Source: Lotus japonicus (lineage: Eukaryota; Streptophyta; Magnoliopsida; Fabales; Fabaceae). From it: 64,000 nt of DNA. Position 1 is the first letter of the stretch. Every line of letters starts with the position of its first letter. Below, piece by piece: positions 42,639 to 52,892 of this stretch. The notes under the pieces were generated by a model. That model was not told the origin of the DNA, did no database searches, and worked only from the letters and a program-made list of their open reading frames with translations. Position numbers and translations under genes: made by a program. The DNA lies in contig NC_080045.1 of assembly GCF_012489685.1 (NCBI RefSeq), forward strand, positions 13,541,648-13,605,647. The letters run 5' to 3'.

Positions 42639-42707
42639 ACAAAAATTATCATATGCAAGTTTAAAAATTTATTGATAATATTTTAAACTTGCATATGATA
42701 ATTTTGT
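42639..42707. repeat. Perfect-stem inverted repeat (about 27-bp arms)
   Basis: ACAAAAATTATCATATGCAA... at 42639-42666 and its inverse at 42681-42707 match except for one A in a run, with a 14-bp loop. It abuts the CACTA end and may be part of a small MITE. Confidence 0.8.
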
Positions 42708-43953
42708 CATGCCATTACAAGAAAACATGATATTACCGACGATCAATAAGTCGTCGTTAATAACTCAATTTACTAACCGTTAGGCCGTCGGTAATGTCAT
42801 TTCACCAAAAAAAAAATAAACAAAAGTATACCAACGACTGTAAACCGTTGGTAACTTGGTAAGACACATGAGTGTGCAAATTACCAATGACATGGATTGT
42901 TAGTAAACTCACGTCGACTTAATTTTGGCGGCATAGTGAATCGCCAAATTGATGACGCCAACAATAGTCGGTAAATCTTGTAAAATCTGTACATTTAGTT
43001 GTCGGTAATTGTAACACCCCGATTTCGGTGGCGTCACTTTAGTAACCAAAAGTAAACTTAATGCGGAAAAACGTGAAATATTTTTTTTTTGATAATAACT
43101 AAGACAAGGCTGAATTAAATAAAACCCAAAAGCGAAAAGTAATAGAGCTAATATACAATATATAAACAGCCCCCGCTGTAAGTAACAACCTCGTCACGAG
43201 TAACCTCCAGTGACGGAAAGAAAAGTGTAGCGCCCGAAAACAAAATGTACAAACCAAATCTAAAGGTAAGTGTCCGCAACACTATCCCTCAAAACTGAGA
43301 ATAAGCTGGCCCATCGGCCTGAAACAAGACCTCCTAAGTCCAACCAACTCTCTGTGATTCCCGTAAAGAAACCACACAAAAAGCTATAGGTGGGAAACTA
43401 CCCTGTCCCCAAAGAAAACAAATGATGTTCAGAGCTAAGACTCTACTCCTACACTAATCCCATCTCGAGGAGCTCACACTAACACTCATTCCTACCTGCT
43501 AGCGTGATCGTCGTCCGAATTTGAAATCCAGAACGACCTAGTCCATGTACACCATCCGTCCTCCTCTCGCTACCGCGATACGCTCCAATTCCCGCATCTC
43601 AACCCTAGTTCCTCCCCAAGGATGAACCATCATGAATCAGCCCGCCAAAGACATCTGACAAAGGGCGTTTGTCCGCCAAAGCACACACAGAAGACGCGAG
43701 GGTCAACTCCAAAGAATTATGTAAATAATAGCACCAATAGATATAAATAAGATAATAGCCACTTAGGCTTATAGCTAGGGATAACATCCTAGGGTTACAT
43801 ATTTCCACAAAGAATATAACGACTGTAAATCACAGTTAACATGCATCAAGTAGAACTAACAAGTATCAAACACACTCATCAACTATGTCAGTATGCATGT
43901 TGCATGAAATGATATGCAGGTTAACCCAGTCAACCAATATGCAATCCGGAACG

Positions 43954-44181
43954 GATGGGCATCAAACGGATCAATCCTAGCACCAGCAACGGTGGGACCA
44001 TTTCTGCCCGCGTGCCTCTTACACCACACAAAGGTATGGACAACAACGAGTCAATCCTAGCACCAGCAACGGTGGGACCATTTCCGCTCGCGTGCCTCTG
44101 GGATGGACATCAACGGATCAATCCTAGCACCATCAACGGTGGGACCATTTCTGCCCGCGTGTCTCTTACACCAAACCAAGG
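43954..44181 (+). repeat. Tandem repeat, three units of about 67-81 bp
   Basis: Units share TCAATCCTAGCACCAGCAAC and GGTGGGACCATTTC, with start points near 43954, 44034 and 44101. The middle unit is shorter. It lies in the solo LTR. Confidence 0.85.
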
Positions 44182-44509
44182 TAGCCAGATCAGCCATAAC
44201 CCGTAGGTCTGCCATTTCGGTCTGCTACAAGAGACGTTTACAAACGCTCTTTCACGGAAATCCGGGTCTTATGACCATTTTGGAATCCGACGAGGTCCAG
44301 AGTACGTCCTGTGTTAATACCCCATTAATGTTGCATGAATGCAGGATGATTAGTCAACCAACGTCTCCGATCTCACTCGACACGTCGCCACGTGTTCTAG
44401 GTAAATTAAAGTTTCTAAAAGCTTACCCTAAGGTAAAGTCGATTCTGCGACAAAATACAATAATCATAAAATGAGTGCAACCACTCACGATGACTCTTCG
44501 GGTCATCAA

Positions 44510-44762
44510 TGCTCTCACGAAGTCTCACGCTTCAGTGAAGTTTCATGCTCTCACAAGGTCTCACGCCTCAGTGGAGTTCCATGCTTTCCACAAGGTCTCA
44601 CGCCTCAGTGGAGTATCCCGCATTCACAAGGTCTCACGCCTCAGTGAAGCTTCATGCTGTTCACGAGGTCTCACGCCTCAGTGAAGGTCCATGCTTTCCA
44701 CAAGGTCTCACGCCTCATTGGAGTATCACGCATTCACAAGGTCTCACGCCTCAGTGAAGCTT
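44510..44762 (+). repeat. Tandem repeat, seven units of about 36 bp
   Basis: The core AAGGTCTCACGCCTCAGTG recurs seven times, separated by variable TTCCATGCT, ATCCCGCATTCA and CTTCATGCT stretches, giving an alternating higher-order pattern. Long frames here are repeat artefacts. Confidence 0.9.
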
Positions 44763-46357
44763 CTCGGCTCATCCCTTGGATGGCTAACAAACTGCTCAAC
44801 GAGCGAAGGATTACCAACATACTCAGAACTTACCAAACTCCTCAACACTTGGATCCGACGACACTCCTCGTTTTTCCAAAACAATGATTTGACTTCCAAT
44901 GCCTTCCTTCGAGGTTGTTATCATTACTTAAAGATTTTGAGGTTATTTAAGGTCTTATGAATTTTCTTTATAAAATAGATTCCATTTCGTCTTATCGCAA
45001 GTCTTATACATTTGCAGGATCTCCCAATCCCAAGTCGCTTCCAGAGGATGTCTCGATCCACTAAACAAAATTAAGGCCCGAACCTCGTTCGTCCTATCAA
45101 ACTTTCTCAAAACTCTCAAAATAAAATCGGCATGACCTGCCCGCTATTCTCACCATTCAGAATCTCAGATTCCAGTACAGAGCATATTTAAATCATCACA
45201 CCCAACAACATGTCATATATCAACAATCGCATCATAAACACTTAGCACTTAGCATATAAAGCATGCACCACACATCCTAGATTACCCACATAGCACATAG
45301 CATGTAAGACAATCTCAAAAAACATTCAGTAGATGAATCATCTACATTGTCAGCCGAAGCCTCAGAAAACATTTTCCAATCACACACAATTCCAGTGCAT
45401 AAATAGTAAACAATGTCGAAACATCGACCCTAAGCATTAACTAGAGATTCAGTGAGAAGCCCTCACCTGTAGGTTCTCCAGAGTTATCTTCTAACTCTTC
45501 CTCACAAGCAAAGCGTTGCTCCTCAGGAAATTCCTCAAAAGTTCCTTTAAAGCAAAGTCACAGAAATACTATCAGAATCTATCGAGAACTAAGCTATCGA
45601 TACTTACTAAGGTTACACGAAGTAATCTATACTCTAAGGTACGATAATCTAGCGCGAAAGACAAGTTTTCGGAAAAGGAAATTTTCCTCCTCCCCCTTAA
45701 TAGGGCTCGGCCACTTTAGGTAATTATGGGGCTCGATTTTTCTTCGATCAAACTTGGTTCCTATGCTTTCATAAGCCGTAACTAAGGGTATTCTGAACTC
45801 GGAAAAATTATCGGATCAAAAACTGTCGCAGGGGTATTTTGGTCATGATTTTTAACTTAGGATTTTCAAAACTGAAATCCCAAAAATAAAATTTTGTAGG
45901 GACGTCACCAACGACGTTTATGACAACTAATCCTACTAACACTAAGCTAAGGCGATAGTTTTTAGCCTAAAGGTTGAAGCTTTACCTCAAAAACTCCAAA
46001 AATGGGTATTTAAGGCTAAAATTGATTCCGGCGGAATTCCGGCGACATAACGGAAAATCTAATCCGGCAGAAGTGATCTTGGGCACATATAGAAGAGGTT
46101 TAGAATCAGAAATGAAAGATTCAGGATAGTTTTGCAAAAACCCATAAACTATCCACTCAGAAAACTCTACAGAAAAGCTATGGAAAAAGCGATCAGAGGT
46201 AAGGATTAGCGACTATACCTCGAAGCCTTGAAGTAGCAACTGATTGATCAACGATCAAGCAAGAATTGAACAAAATCTTCTTCTCCTTCTTCCTTGATGA
46301 ACTCGCGGCCTTGAGAGGGAAAATGGAGGAGTTTTGTGTTTTTTTCTCACTTGCTTG

Positions 46358-46367
46358 CTATATATAG
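46358..46367 (-). promoter_or_regulatory. TATA box of the solo LTR
   Basis: CTATATATAG (palindromic) about 720 bp inside the LTR in the minus-strand direction. It is the best TATA candidate in the element; no expression evidence exists. Confidence 0.45.
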
Positions 46368-47225
46368 AAAATGGTAATTCGCGGGAAAATGAAAGTTTCG
46401 CGAATCTGATTTTTCCGGCATCATTCTCCATGAATTCTAAGATAGGTTTTGGCAAAGGAATTCCTAAGCTAAGAAGATGTCTCCTTGTATTTTTGGCAAC
46501 TAATGCAAAGTCGGTGCAAAGTCGGTGTAAAACTATTTTACCCGATAAGTTGCTTTTTGCATCGAATGTCGGAATGGAAAACTTCCATCTGAAGAAAGAT
46601 TGAAATCATCAAGAGAATTGGGTGTACGCGTGTAGAATATCCATTTGAAGCTCTGAATAGATAAAGTCTTCATTGTCGAGAAATTCTAGGGTTTTGAAAT
46701 ACCAGGGATTCGGTTTCGGCAAACTTCCGATGATTGGAATCGGACGTTCGTAGATCCTAGAGTTTCGCCTCGAAACGATTGTGATATTTGGAAAAAGAGA
46801 AGTTCTAACATTTCTCTGAAGATTTTTGGAATTAACTTCCGTCGTGCCTTAAAGTGAAAATTAGCTATATACTAGGGTTTCTGACCTAGGTTTAAGCGTA
46901 AAACGATCGTGCTATAACTTTTATCGATCATGATGTAATCCTTTGACTTTTCCTGAACTTTCTCCTTCATAAATTTATTTCATTTGGTAAACTCTAGTTC
47001 AGGTTTCCCTTCACATTACATCAACCCTAATCGTGAATAGGAAGTTTATTCACTTAGCATAAGCTTAAAAACTCGGGCCTTACAGTAATGTTCCGACGGT
47101 TGGTAATATATAAATATGGGCACTTAGACCTGTGAGTTTTTATTTGTGGATGTAGCTCATATAGACTAATAATATCCGTATTTTTCATTAAAAAAACTCT
47201 AAGTTAGTCTTTCTCCTTTTTCCTT

Positions 47226-47420
47226 ATTTTTTTTTTGAAAAAGAAATGAATATTATTAATATGAATAGTCTGATCCAAAAATAGCATCAGACAAGAACAG
47301 AGTACAAAACGAATTGAAACTACATTAAGGTTGCCAAACCACACCTTACTCTGTGGTATAAAGGCCCACCACCACCCCACAGAATGACTATGACAAATTC
47401 CCAAGAAAGAGCCTCATGAA
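47226..47420 (-). mobile_element. LINE 3' UTR end and poly-A tail, left of element 2
   Basis: On the minus strand the LINE 3' UTR seen at 58365 continues here past the element 2 insertion (GAGGCTCTTTCTTGGGAATT, then TTTTGTACTCTGTTCTTGTC) and ends in an A-run (T-run on the plus strand at 47226-47236). With 58360-61250 it forms one LINE split by element 2. Confidence 0.75.
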
Positions 47421-48645
47421 TGTAAGATCAAGTTTTGATCTAGTAGTACAACTCTATGTTTTGATGATTACAAGTTAACCTTTTGATATGAACAATTGTG
47501 GTACTCTAACGTGTTTTTCTGAGTGTGCTATTTACAGGCTCTGACCTCAACTCAATCTCACACAAATCAGAAGCACTGTGTATAAAGGGTAACCCAAGCA
47601 ACGCTTTCGCATTCACCATGTTCAGTATGAACAGTGGAAAAGCTTCAGAAGTTCTGAAGCTATACAAACTCTGATGTGGACTCAGTCGCTAGAAGCTCTG
47701 AAGATCCAGAAGTTCTGATAACCAAGAAACACTGAAGGTTCAGATGTTCTGATGGTGTAGAAGACTCTGAAGATCCAGAAGCTGAATAGTAGAAACTCTG
47801 AAGTCCAGAAGCAAGAAACTCTGAAGGCCATGTTCTTCCCTCTGAGTTCAGAATCAGAAGATACAATGGTCAGAGGATCTGTGCTTTCCCTCTGACTCTG
47901 ATCAACCGGCTTCACAAGTTCCAATATGAAGTATTCCCCTGATCAGAAGTCTCCTAGGTTAAAAGGTCAAGTCGCTATCCAAGTACAAAAGCAAGTGTAC
48001 CTTCCTGACGACCTACCTAACATTCTCAGCCACAGCAGAAGCTGGATTTTCCAGAACTGCCCTCCAACGGTAGCATTTCCCATGCAACGCTCAACCCTAA
48101 TCCTTGGAGTATATATAGAGGCTGAAGATTGAAAGAAGTGGCTAGAAAAGAAGAAGAAGAAAAAAACACATATACGCGCAAGACATATTCAAAATATTCT
48201 AAGCCTTCTTTCATCTGAAATTCATTGTGTTTACTATTAGCTTTTTAGAAGCAAATCTCTTGTAAACAATTCTTTGATAAACAGTTGTTTAGTTCCTTTA
48301 GGAGATCAAGGTTGATCGGATCCTAGAGAAGACTAAGAGAGTGAATCTTAGTGTGAGCTAAGTCAGTGTAATTGTTAGTCACTTGTAGGTTTCAAGTGCA
48401 GTTGTAACTCTTACCTGATTAGTGGATTGCCTTCATTCTAAGAAGGAAGAAATCACCTTAACGGGTGGACTGGAGTAGCTTGAGTGATTTATCAAGTGAA
48501 CCAGGATAAAATCCTTGTGTGCTTTTCTATCTCTTATCTTTAGCACTTAAGTTCTCGAAAGATTTGTCTAAATCTTTAAGGTGGAAGTTTTGTTCTGAAA
48601 ACGTTATTCAAACCCCCCCCCTTTCTACCGTTTTTCATACCTTCA
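47421..48645 (+). repeat. 5' LTR of element 2 (1,225 bp)
   Basis: Begins TGTAAGATCAAGTTTTGATC, ends CATACCTTCA. It has an AAGAAGAAGAAGA insertion downstream of the TATA box that is absent from element 1. Confidence 0.95.
48110..48118 (+). promoter_or_regulatory. LTR TATA box, element 2
   Basis: TATATATAG in CCTTGGAGTATATATAGAGG, in the same place as in element 1. Confidence 0.75.
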
Positions 48646-48647
48646 AT

Positions 48648-48659
48648 TGGTATCAGAGC
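48648..48659 (+). other. Primer-binding site, element 2
   Basis: TGGTATCAGAGC two bases after the LTR, complementary to initiator tRNA-Met. Confidence 0.92.
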
Positions 48660-48717
48660 GCAAGTTCTGATTACCACACCTAACAGTGTTCAGTGATCCG
48701 GGCCGGTGTGAAAAACA

Positions 48718-50628
48718 ATGGCTGCCACCACCAGTGAAACTCAAAGAGATGGTTACAACGCAAAGCCTCCTATGTTCGATGGTCAAAGGTTCGAATATTG
48801 GAAAGATAGACTGGAAAGTTTCTTTCTGGGTTTCGATGCAGATCTCTGGGATATTATTGTGGATGGCTATGAGCGTCCAGTTGATGCAGATGGCAAGAAG
48901 ATCCCAAGGTCAGAGATGACTGCAGATCAAAAGAAGCTGTACTCACAACATCACAAAGCAAGAGCAATTCTTCTAAGTGCTATTTCCTATGAGGAGTACC
49001 AGAAGATTACAGATCGTGAGTTTGCTAAAGGCATTTTTGAATCTCTGAAGATGTCTCATGAAGGAAACAAGAAAGTTAAAGAATCAAAGGCATTGTCTTT
49101 GATCCAAAAGTATGAATCCTTCATCATGGAGCCAAATGAGTCCATTGAAGAAATGTTCTCCAGATTTCAATTGCTTGTAGCTGGCATACGACCTCTCAAC
49201 AAGAGCTACACAACAAAAGATCATGTCATAAGGGTCATCAGGTGTCTTCCTGAAAGTTGGATGCCTTTGGTGACTTCAATAGAGCTCACGAGAGACGTTG
49301 AGAATATGAGTTTAGAAGAACTCATCAGCATTTTGAAATGCCATGAGCTGAAACGCTCAGAGATGCAAGATCTGAGGAAAAAGTCCATAGCCTTGAAATC
49401 CAAATCTGAAAAGGCTAAGGTTGAGAAGTCAAAGGCTCTTCAAGCTGAAGAAGAAGAATCTGAAGAAGCATCAGAAGATTCTGATGAAGATGAGCTGACT
49501 CTGATCTCCAAGAGACTCAACCGCATCTGGAAGCACAGGCAGAGCAAGTTCAAAGGCTCTGGAAAGGCAAAAGGAAAGTATGAGTCCTCAGGCCAGAAGA
49601 AGTCTTCAATCAAGGAAGTCACATGTTTTGAGTGCAAAGAATCTGGGCACTACAAAAGTGATTGTCCAAAGTTGAAGAAAGACAAGAAGCCAAAGAAGCA
49701 CTTCAAGACGAAGAAGAGTCTGATGGTGACATTTGATGAATCAGAGTCAGAGGATGTTGACTCTGATGGTGAAGTCCAAGGACTCATGGCAATTGTCAAA
49801 GACAAGGAAGCAGAGTCAAAGGAAGCTGTTGACTCTGACTCAGAATCAGAAGGAGATCCTAACTCAGACGATGAAAATGAGGTATTTGCTTCTTTCTCTA
49901 CCTCTGAACTGAAACATGCTTTGTCTGATATCATGGATAAGTATAACTCTTTATTGTCTAAACATAAAAAGTTGAAAAAGAACTTATCTGCTGTCTCCAA
50001 GACTCCTTCTGAACATGAGAAAATTATTTCTCATTTGAAAAATGAAAATCATGCTTTGGTAAATTCTAACTCTGTGCTTAAGAACCAGATTGCTAAGTTA
50101 GAAGAAATTGTTGCCTGTGATGCCTCTGATTGTAGAAATGAATCTAAGTATGAAAAGTCTTTTCAAAGATTCCTAGCTAAAAGCGTGGATAGAAGCTTAA
50201 TGGCTTCAATGATCTATGGCGTAAGCAGAAATGGAATGCATGGCATTGGCTATTCTAAACCAATTAGAAATGAGCCTTCTGTGTCTAAAGCTAAATCCTT
50301 GTATGAATGCTTTGTTCCCTCTGGTACCATATTGCCTGATCCTGTACCTGCTAAAATTGCTAAAAACCCTCTTAAAAAGGGATCTCTCTCTATGACTAAA
50401 TATCATGCAAATATTCTTTTAAAATATTATGTTGAGACACCCAAGGTGATCAGAACCTCTGGGGTAACTAACAAAAGAGGACCCAGAAAGTGGGTACCTA
50501 AGGACAAGATTATCTATGTTACAGATATCCTTGATAGCTCCACTGAAACACCAATCATGGTATCTGGACAGTGGATGCTCGCGTCACATGACGGGAGAAA
50601 AGCGTATGTTCCGAGAGCTGAAACTTAA
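48718..50628 (+). CDS. gag: gag of element 2, intact
   Basis: 636 codons ([20 protein letters not shown]). Residues 1-200 are the copia capsid-like region. C303, C306, H311 and C316 form the CCHC knuckle ([14 protein letters not shown]). Residues 335-400 are acidic and serine-rich, and about 390-470 may form a coiled coil. Unlike element 1 there is no internal stop, so this copy could supply Gag. The stop at 50626 lies inside the pol frame's N-terminal part, as in element 1. Confidence 0.93.
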   Translation: MAATTSETQRDGYNAKPPMFDGQRFEYWKDRLESFFLGFDADLWDIIVDGYERPVDADGKKIPRSEMTADQKKLYSQHHKARAILLSAISYEEYQKITDREFAKGIFESLKMSHEGNKKVKESKALSLIQKYESFIMEPNESIEEMFSRFQLLVAGIRPLNKSYTTKDHVIRVIRCLPESWMPLVTSIELTRDVENMSLEELISILKCHELKRSEMQDLRKKSIALKSKSEKAKVEKSKALQAEEEESEEASEDSDEDELTLISKRLNRIWKHRQSKFKGSGKAKGKYESSGQKKSSIKEVTCFECKESGHYKSDCPKLKKDKKPKKHFKTKKSLMVTFDESESEDVDSDGEVQGLMAIVKDKEAESKEAVDSDSESEGDPNSDDENEVFASFSTSELKHALSDIMDKYNSLLSKHKKLKKNLSAVSKTPSEHEKIISHLKNENHALVNSNSVLKNQIAKLEEIVACDASDCRNESKYEKSFQRFLAKSVDRSLMASMIYGVSRNGMHGIGYSKPIRNEPSVSKAKSLYECFVPSGTILPDPVPAKIAKNPLKKGSLSMTKYHANILLKYYVETPKVIRTSGVTNKRGPRKWVPKDKIIYVTDILDSSTETPIMVSGQWMLASHDGRKAYVPRAET

Positions 50629-52450
50629 GCCTGGAGGCGAAGTTGGCTTCGGAGGAAATGAAAAGGTTGAAAAGTTTGCAGATTTAAGCATTAATGTTTC
50701 TGACAAAGGCAAAGCTCCAGAGGAAGTTGAGCCAGAGGAAGATGAACCAAAGGAAGAAGCTGGTCCCTCTAACTCACAAACTCTGAAGAAGAGCAGAATC
50801 ACTGCAGCTCACCCTAAGGAATTGATTCTGGGCAACAAAGATGAACCAGTCAGAACCAGATCTGCCTTCAGACCCTCTGAAGAGACCTTGCTGAGTCTGA
50901 AAGGATTGGTGTCCTTAATTGAACCCAAGTCCATAGATGAAGCTCTTCAGGACAAGGATTGGATTCTGGCCATGGAAGAAGAATTAAATCAATTCTCCAA
51001 GAACGATGTTTGGAGCTTAGTGAAGAAGCCTGAGAATGTCCATGTTATTGGAACGAAATGGGTATTCAGAAACAAGCTAAATGAGAAAGGAGATGTAGTC
51101 AGAAACAAGGCAAGGCTAGTTGCTCAAGGCTACAGCCAGCAGGAAGGAATAGACTACACTGAAACATTTGCTCCGGTAGCAAGACTGGAGGCAATCAGAC
51201 TGTTGATCTCCTTCTCAGTAAATCACAACATAGTTCTACATCAGATGGACGTAAAGAGTGCCTTCCTAAACGGTTATATCTCAGAGGAAGTCTATGTTCA
51301 TCAACCCCCAGGTTTTGAAGATGAAAAGAAACCAGACCATGTGTTCAAATTGAAGAAATCACTCTACGGTCTGAAGCAAGCTCCCAGAGCATGGTATGAG
51401 AGACTTAGCTCATTCCTTCTGGAGAATGAGTTTGTAAGGGGTAAAGTAGATACAACTCTTTTTTGCAAGACTTATAAAGATGATATCTTAATTGTGCAAA
51501 TTTATGTTGATGATATTATATTTGGTTCTGCTAATCAATCTCTATGCAAAGAATTTTCTGAGATGATGCAGGCTGAATTTGAGATGAGTATGATGGGAGA
51601 ATTAAAGTACTTTCTGGGAATACAAGTTGATCAAACACCAGAAGGAACATATATCCATCAGAGCAAGTACACTAAAGAACTTCTGAAGAAGTTCAATATG
51701 CTGGAATCTACAGTGGCCAAGACTCCAATGCATCCTACATGCATTTTGGAGAAAGAAGATAAAAGTGGTAAAGTATGTCAGAAGCTCTATCGTGGAATGA
51801 TAGGGTCACTTCTATACTTAACTGCATCTAGGCCAGACATATTATTTAGTGTTCACTTATGTGCTCGTTTCCAATCAGATCCAAGGGAAACCCACTTAAC
51901 TGCTGTTAAGAGGATCCTAAGGTATCTGAAAGACACCACTAACCTTGGCTTGATGTATAAGAAAACATCAGAGTATAAGCTTTCAGGTTATTGTGATGCT
52001 GATTATGCTGGAGATAGAACAGAGAGAAAAAGTACTTCTGGAAATTGTCAATTTCTGGGAAGCAATCTAGTCTCATGGGCAAGCAAGAGGCAATCAACCA
52101 TTGCACTATCAACTGCAGAGGCAGAATATATCTCAGCAGCAATATGCAGCACTCAGATGCTCTGGATGAAACATCAGCTGGAGGATTATCAGATCCTTGA
52201 GAGCAATATCCCAATCTATTGTGATAACACTGCTGCAATCTCATTGAGTAAGAATCCTATCTTGCATTCAAGGGCAAAGCACATTGAGGTAAAGTATCAC
52301 TTTATTAGAGATTATGTACAGAAGGGCGTACTTCTTCTGAAGTTTGTTGATACTGACCATCAATGGGCAGATATCTTTACAAAGCCCTTAGCAGAGGATA
52401 GATTTAATTTTATTCTGAAAAATCTAAACATGGACTTTTGTCCAGAGTGA
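50516..52450 (+). CDS. pol: pol of element 2: protease N-terminus fused to RT and RNase H, integrase deleted
   Basis: 644 codons in the +1 frame relative to gag. The protease motif DSG (residues 18-20) is present, but at residue 50 (GFGGNEK, then VEKFADLS) the sequence jumps 390 codons relative to element 1, so the rest of protease and all of integrase (HHCC and D,D,E) are gone. The junction is at 50665/50666 and leaves the frame intact. RT motifs [18 protein letters not shown] (residues 330-333) and KYFLGIQV, and RNase [11 protein letters not shown] and STAEAEYI, are all present. The conserved residues that are altered in element 1 are normal here. Over the aligned length it differs from element 1 at about 15 of 644 residues. 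Confidence 0.93.
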   Translation: MLQISLIAPLKHQSWYLDSGCSRHMTGEKRMFRELKLKPGGEVGFGGNEKVEKFADLSINVSDKGKAPEEVEPEEDEPKEEAGPSNSQTLKKSRITAAHPKELILGNKDEPVRTRSAFRPSEETLLSLKGLVSLIEPKSIDEALQDKDWILAMEEELNQFSKNDVWSLVKKPENVHVIGTKWVFRNKLNEKGDVVRNKARLVAQGYSQQEGIDYTETFAPVARLEAIRLLISFSVNHNIVLHQMDVKSAFLNGYISEEVYVHQPPGFEDEKKPDHVFKLKKSLYGLKQAPRAWYERLSSFLLENEFVRGKVDTTLFCKTYKDDILIVQIYVDDIIFGSANQSLCKEFSEMMQAEFEMSMMGELKYFLGIQVDQTPEGTYIHQSKYTKELLKKFNMLESTVAKTPMHPTCILEKEDKSGKVCQKLYRGMIGSLLYLTASRPDILFSVHLCARFQSDPRETHLTAVKRILRYLKDTTNLGLMYKKTSEYKLSGYCDADYAGDRTERKSTSGNCQFLGSNLVSWASKRQSTIALSTAEAEYISAAICSTQMLWMKHQLEDYQILESNIPIYCDNTAAISLSKNPILHSRAKHIEVKYHFIRDYVQKGVLLLKFVDTDHQWADIFTKPLAEDRFNFILKNLNMDFCPE

Positions 52451-52695
52451 AGATGGATCAGAACCTCTGACTATGATACTTCTTGATCAGAAGATGTCTA
52501 GTCCAGAAGGTAACTCAATCAGAGTGTGTGTGCCCACTGGTACTGACTCTGAAGCTGAGACAACAACACGTGTGTCAGAATTTCTGATGCATAATTCCTT
52601 GTGCCCGTGTGACAGTCTGTTATGATTGCGTGTAGATATGCTTATCTCCTGTGTGTGATTGTGTATTTTACTGTTACTATCTATCTTTAATTTTC

Positions 52696-52746
52696 AACCG
52701 TTGATCTTAAAGTGCTTTTTGAATCAACAACGGTTATTTGATAAAA
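52696..52746 (+). promoter_or_regulatory. Candidate internal promoter for ORF2, element 2
   Basis: AACCGTTG (52696-52703), CAACGGTT (52728-52735) and a TATA-like TGATAAAAC (52739-52747), then CACTATACACACAC and a CT-rich leader, as in element 1. Confidence 0.5.
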
Positions 52747-52892
52747 CCCACTATACACACACGTTCTCGTTCACTTCCGGTTTTCACTCTCGCTCTCTCT
52801 GCTTTTCAAAAACCGCTCCTCTCGATTTCTCTCTCGATCTCTCTTCATCTTTCAAACTTCATCTTCTACCTCAAACCTTAAACCTCTTCAAA

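Larger units (their letters stand above)
43005..47089 (-). mobile_element. Solo LTR, about 4.1 kb, Ty3/gypsy type (Del/Tekay-like)
   Basis: The LTR is 43010-47084: TGTAACACCCCGATTTC at one end and CGGGCCTTACA at the other, flanked by the 5-bp duplication GTAAT (43005-43009, 47085-47089). Read on the minus strand it starts TGTAAGGCCCGAGTTTT, as in long-LTR chromoviruses of the Del/Tekay group (recognition from memory). I find no second LTR, PBS or coding region inside, so it is most simply the product of LTR-LTR recombination. Two tandem-repeat blocks lie within. Confidence 0.75.
42712..47130. mobile_element. CACTA-type transposon remnant, split by a solo LTR
   Basis: CATTACAAGAAAA at 42712 is one change from the CACTACAAGAAAA end of plant CACTA elements. 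It is followed by many subterminal words of the type ACCGACG, CCGTCGGTAAT, AACCGTTGGTAA and GTCGGTAA in both orientations. The sequence resumes after the LTR (47090 onward: TTCCGACGGTTGGTAATATA) and then fades. The opposite terminus and any transposase are absent, so only one end survives. Confidence 0.6.

Noticed and set aside
44500..44765. CRISPR-like array (repeats of about 20 bp with variable spacers)
   Set aside because: Degenerate 36-bp tandem repeats in a plant LTR; the spacers are related to each other and no cas genes exist.
43955..44960. Several overlapping open frames in the solo LTR
   Set aside because: They follow the 36-bp and 67-81-bp tandem repeats and change frame between units. 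No domain is visible.
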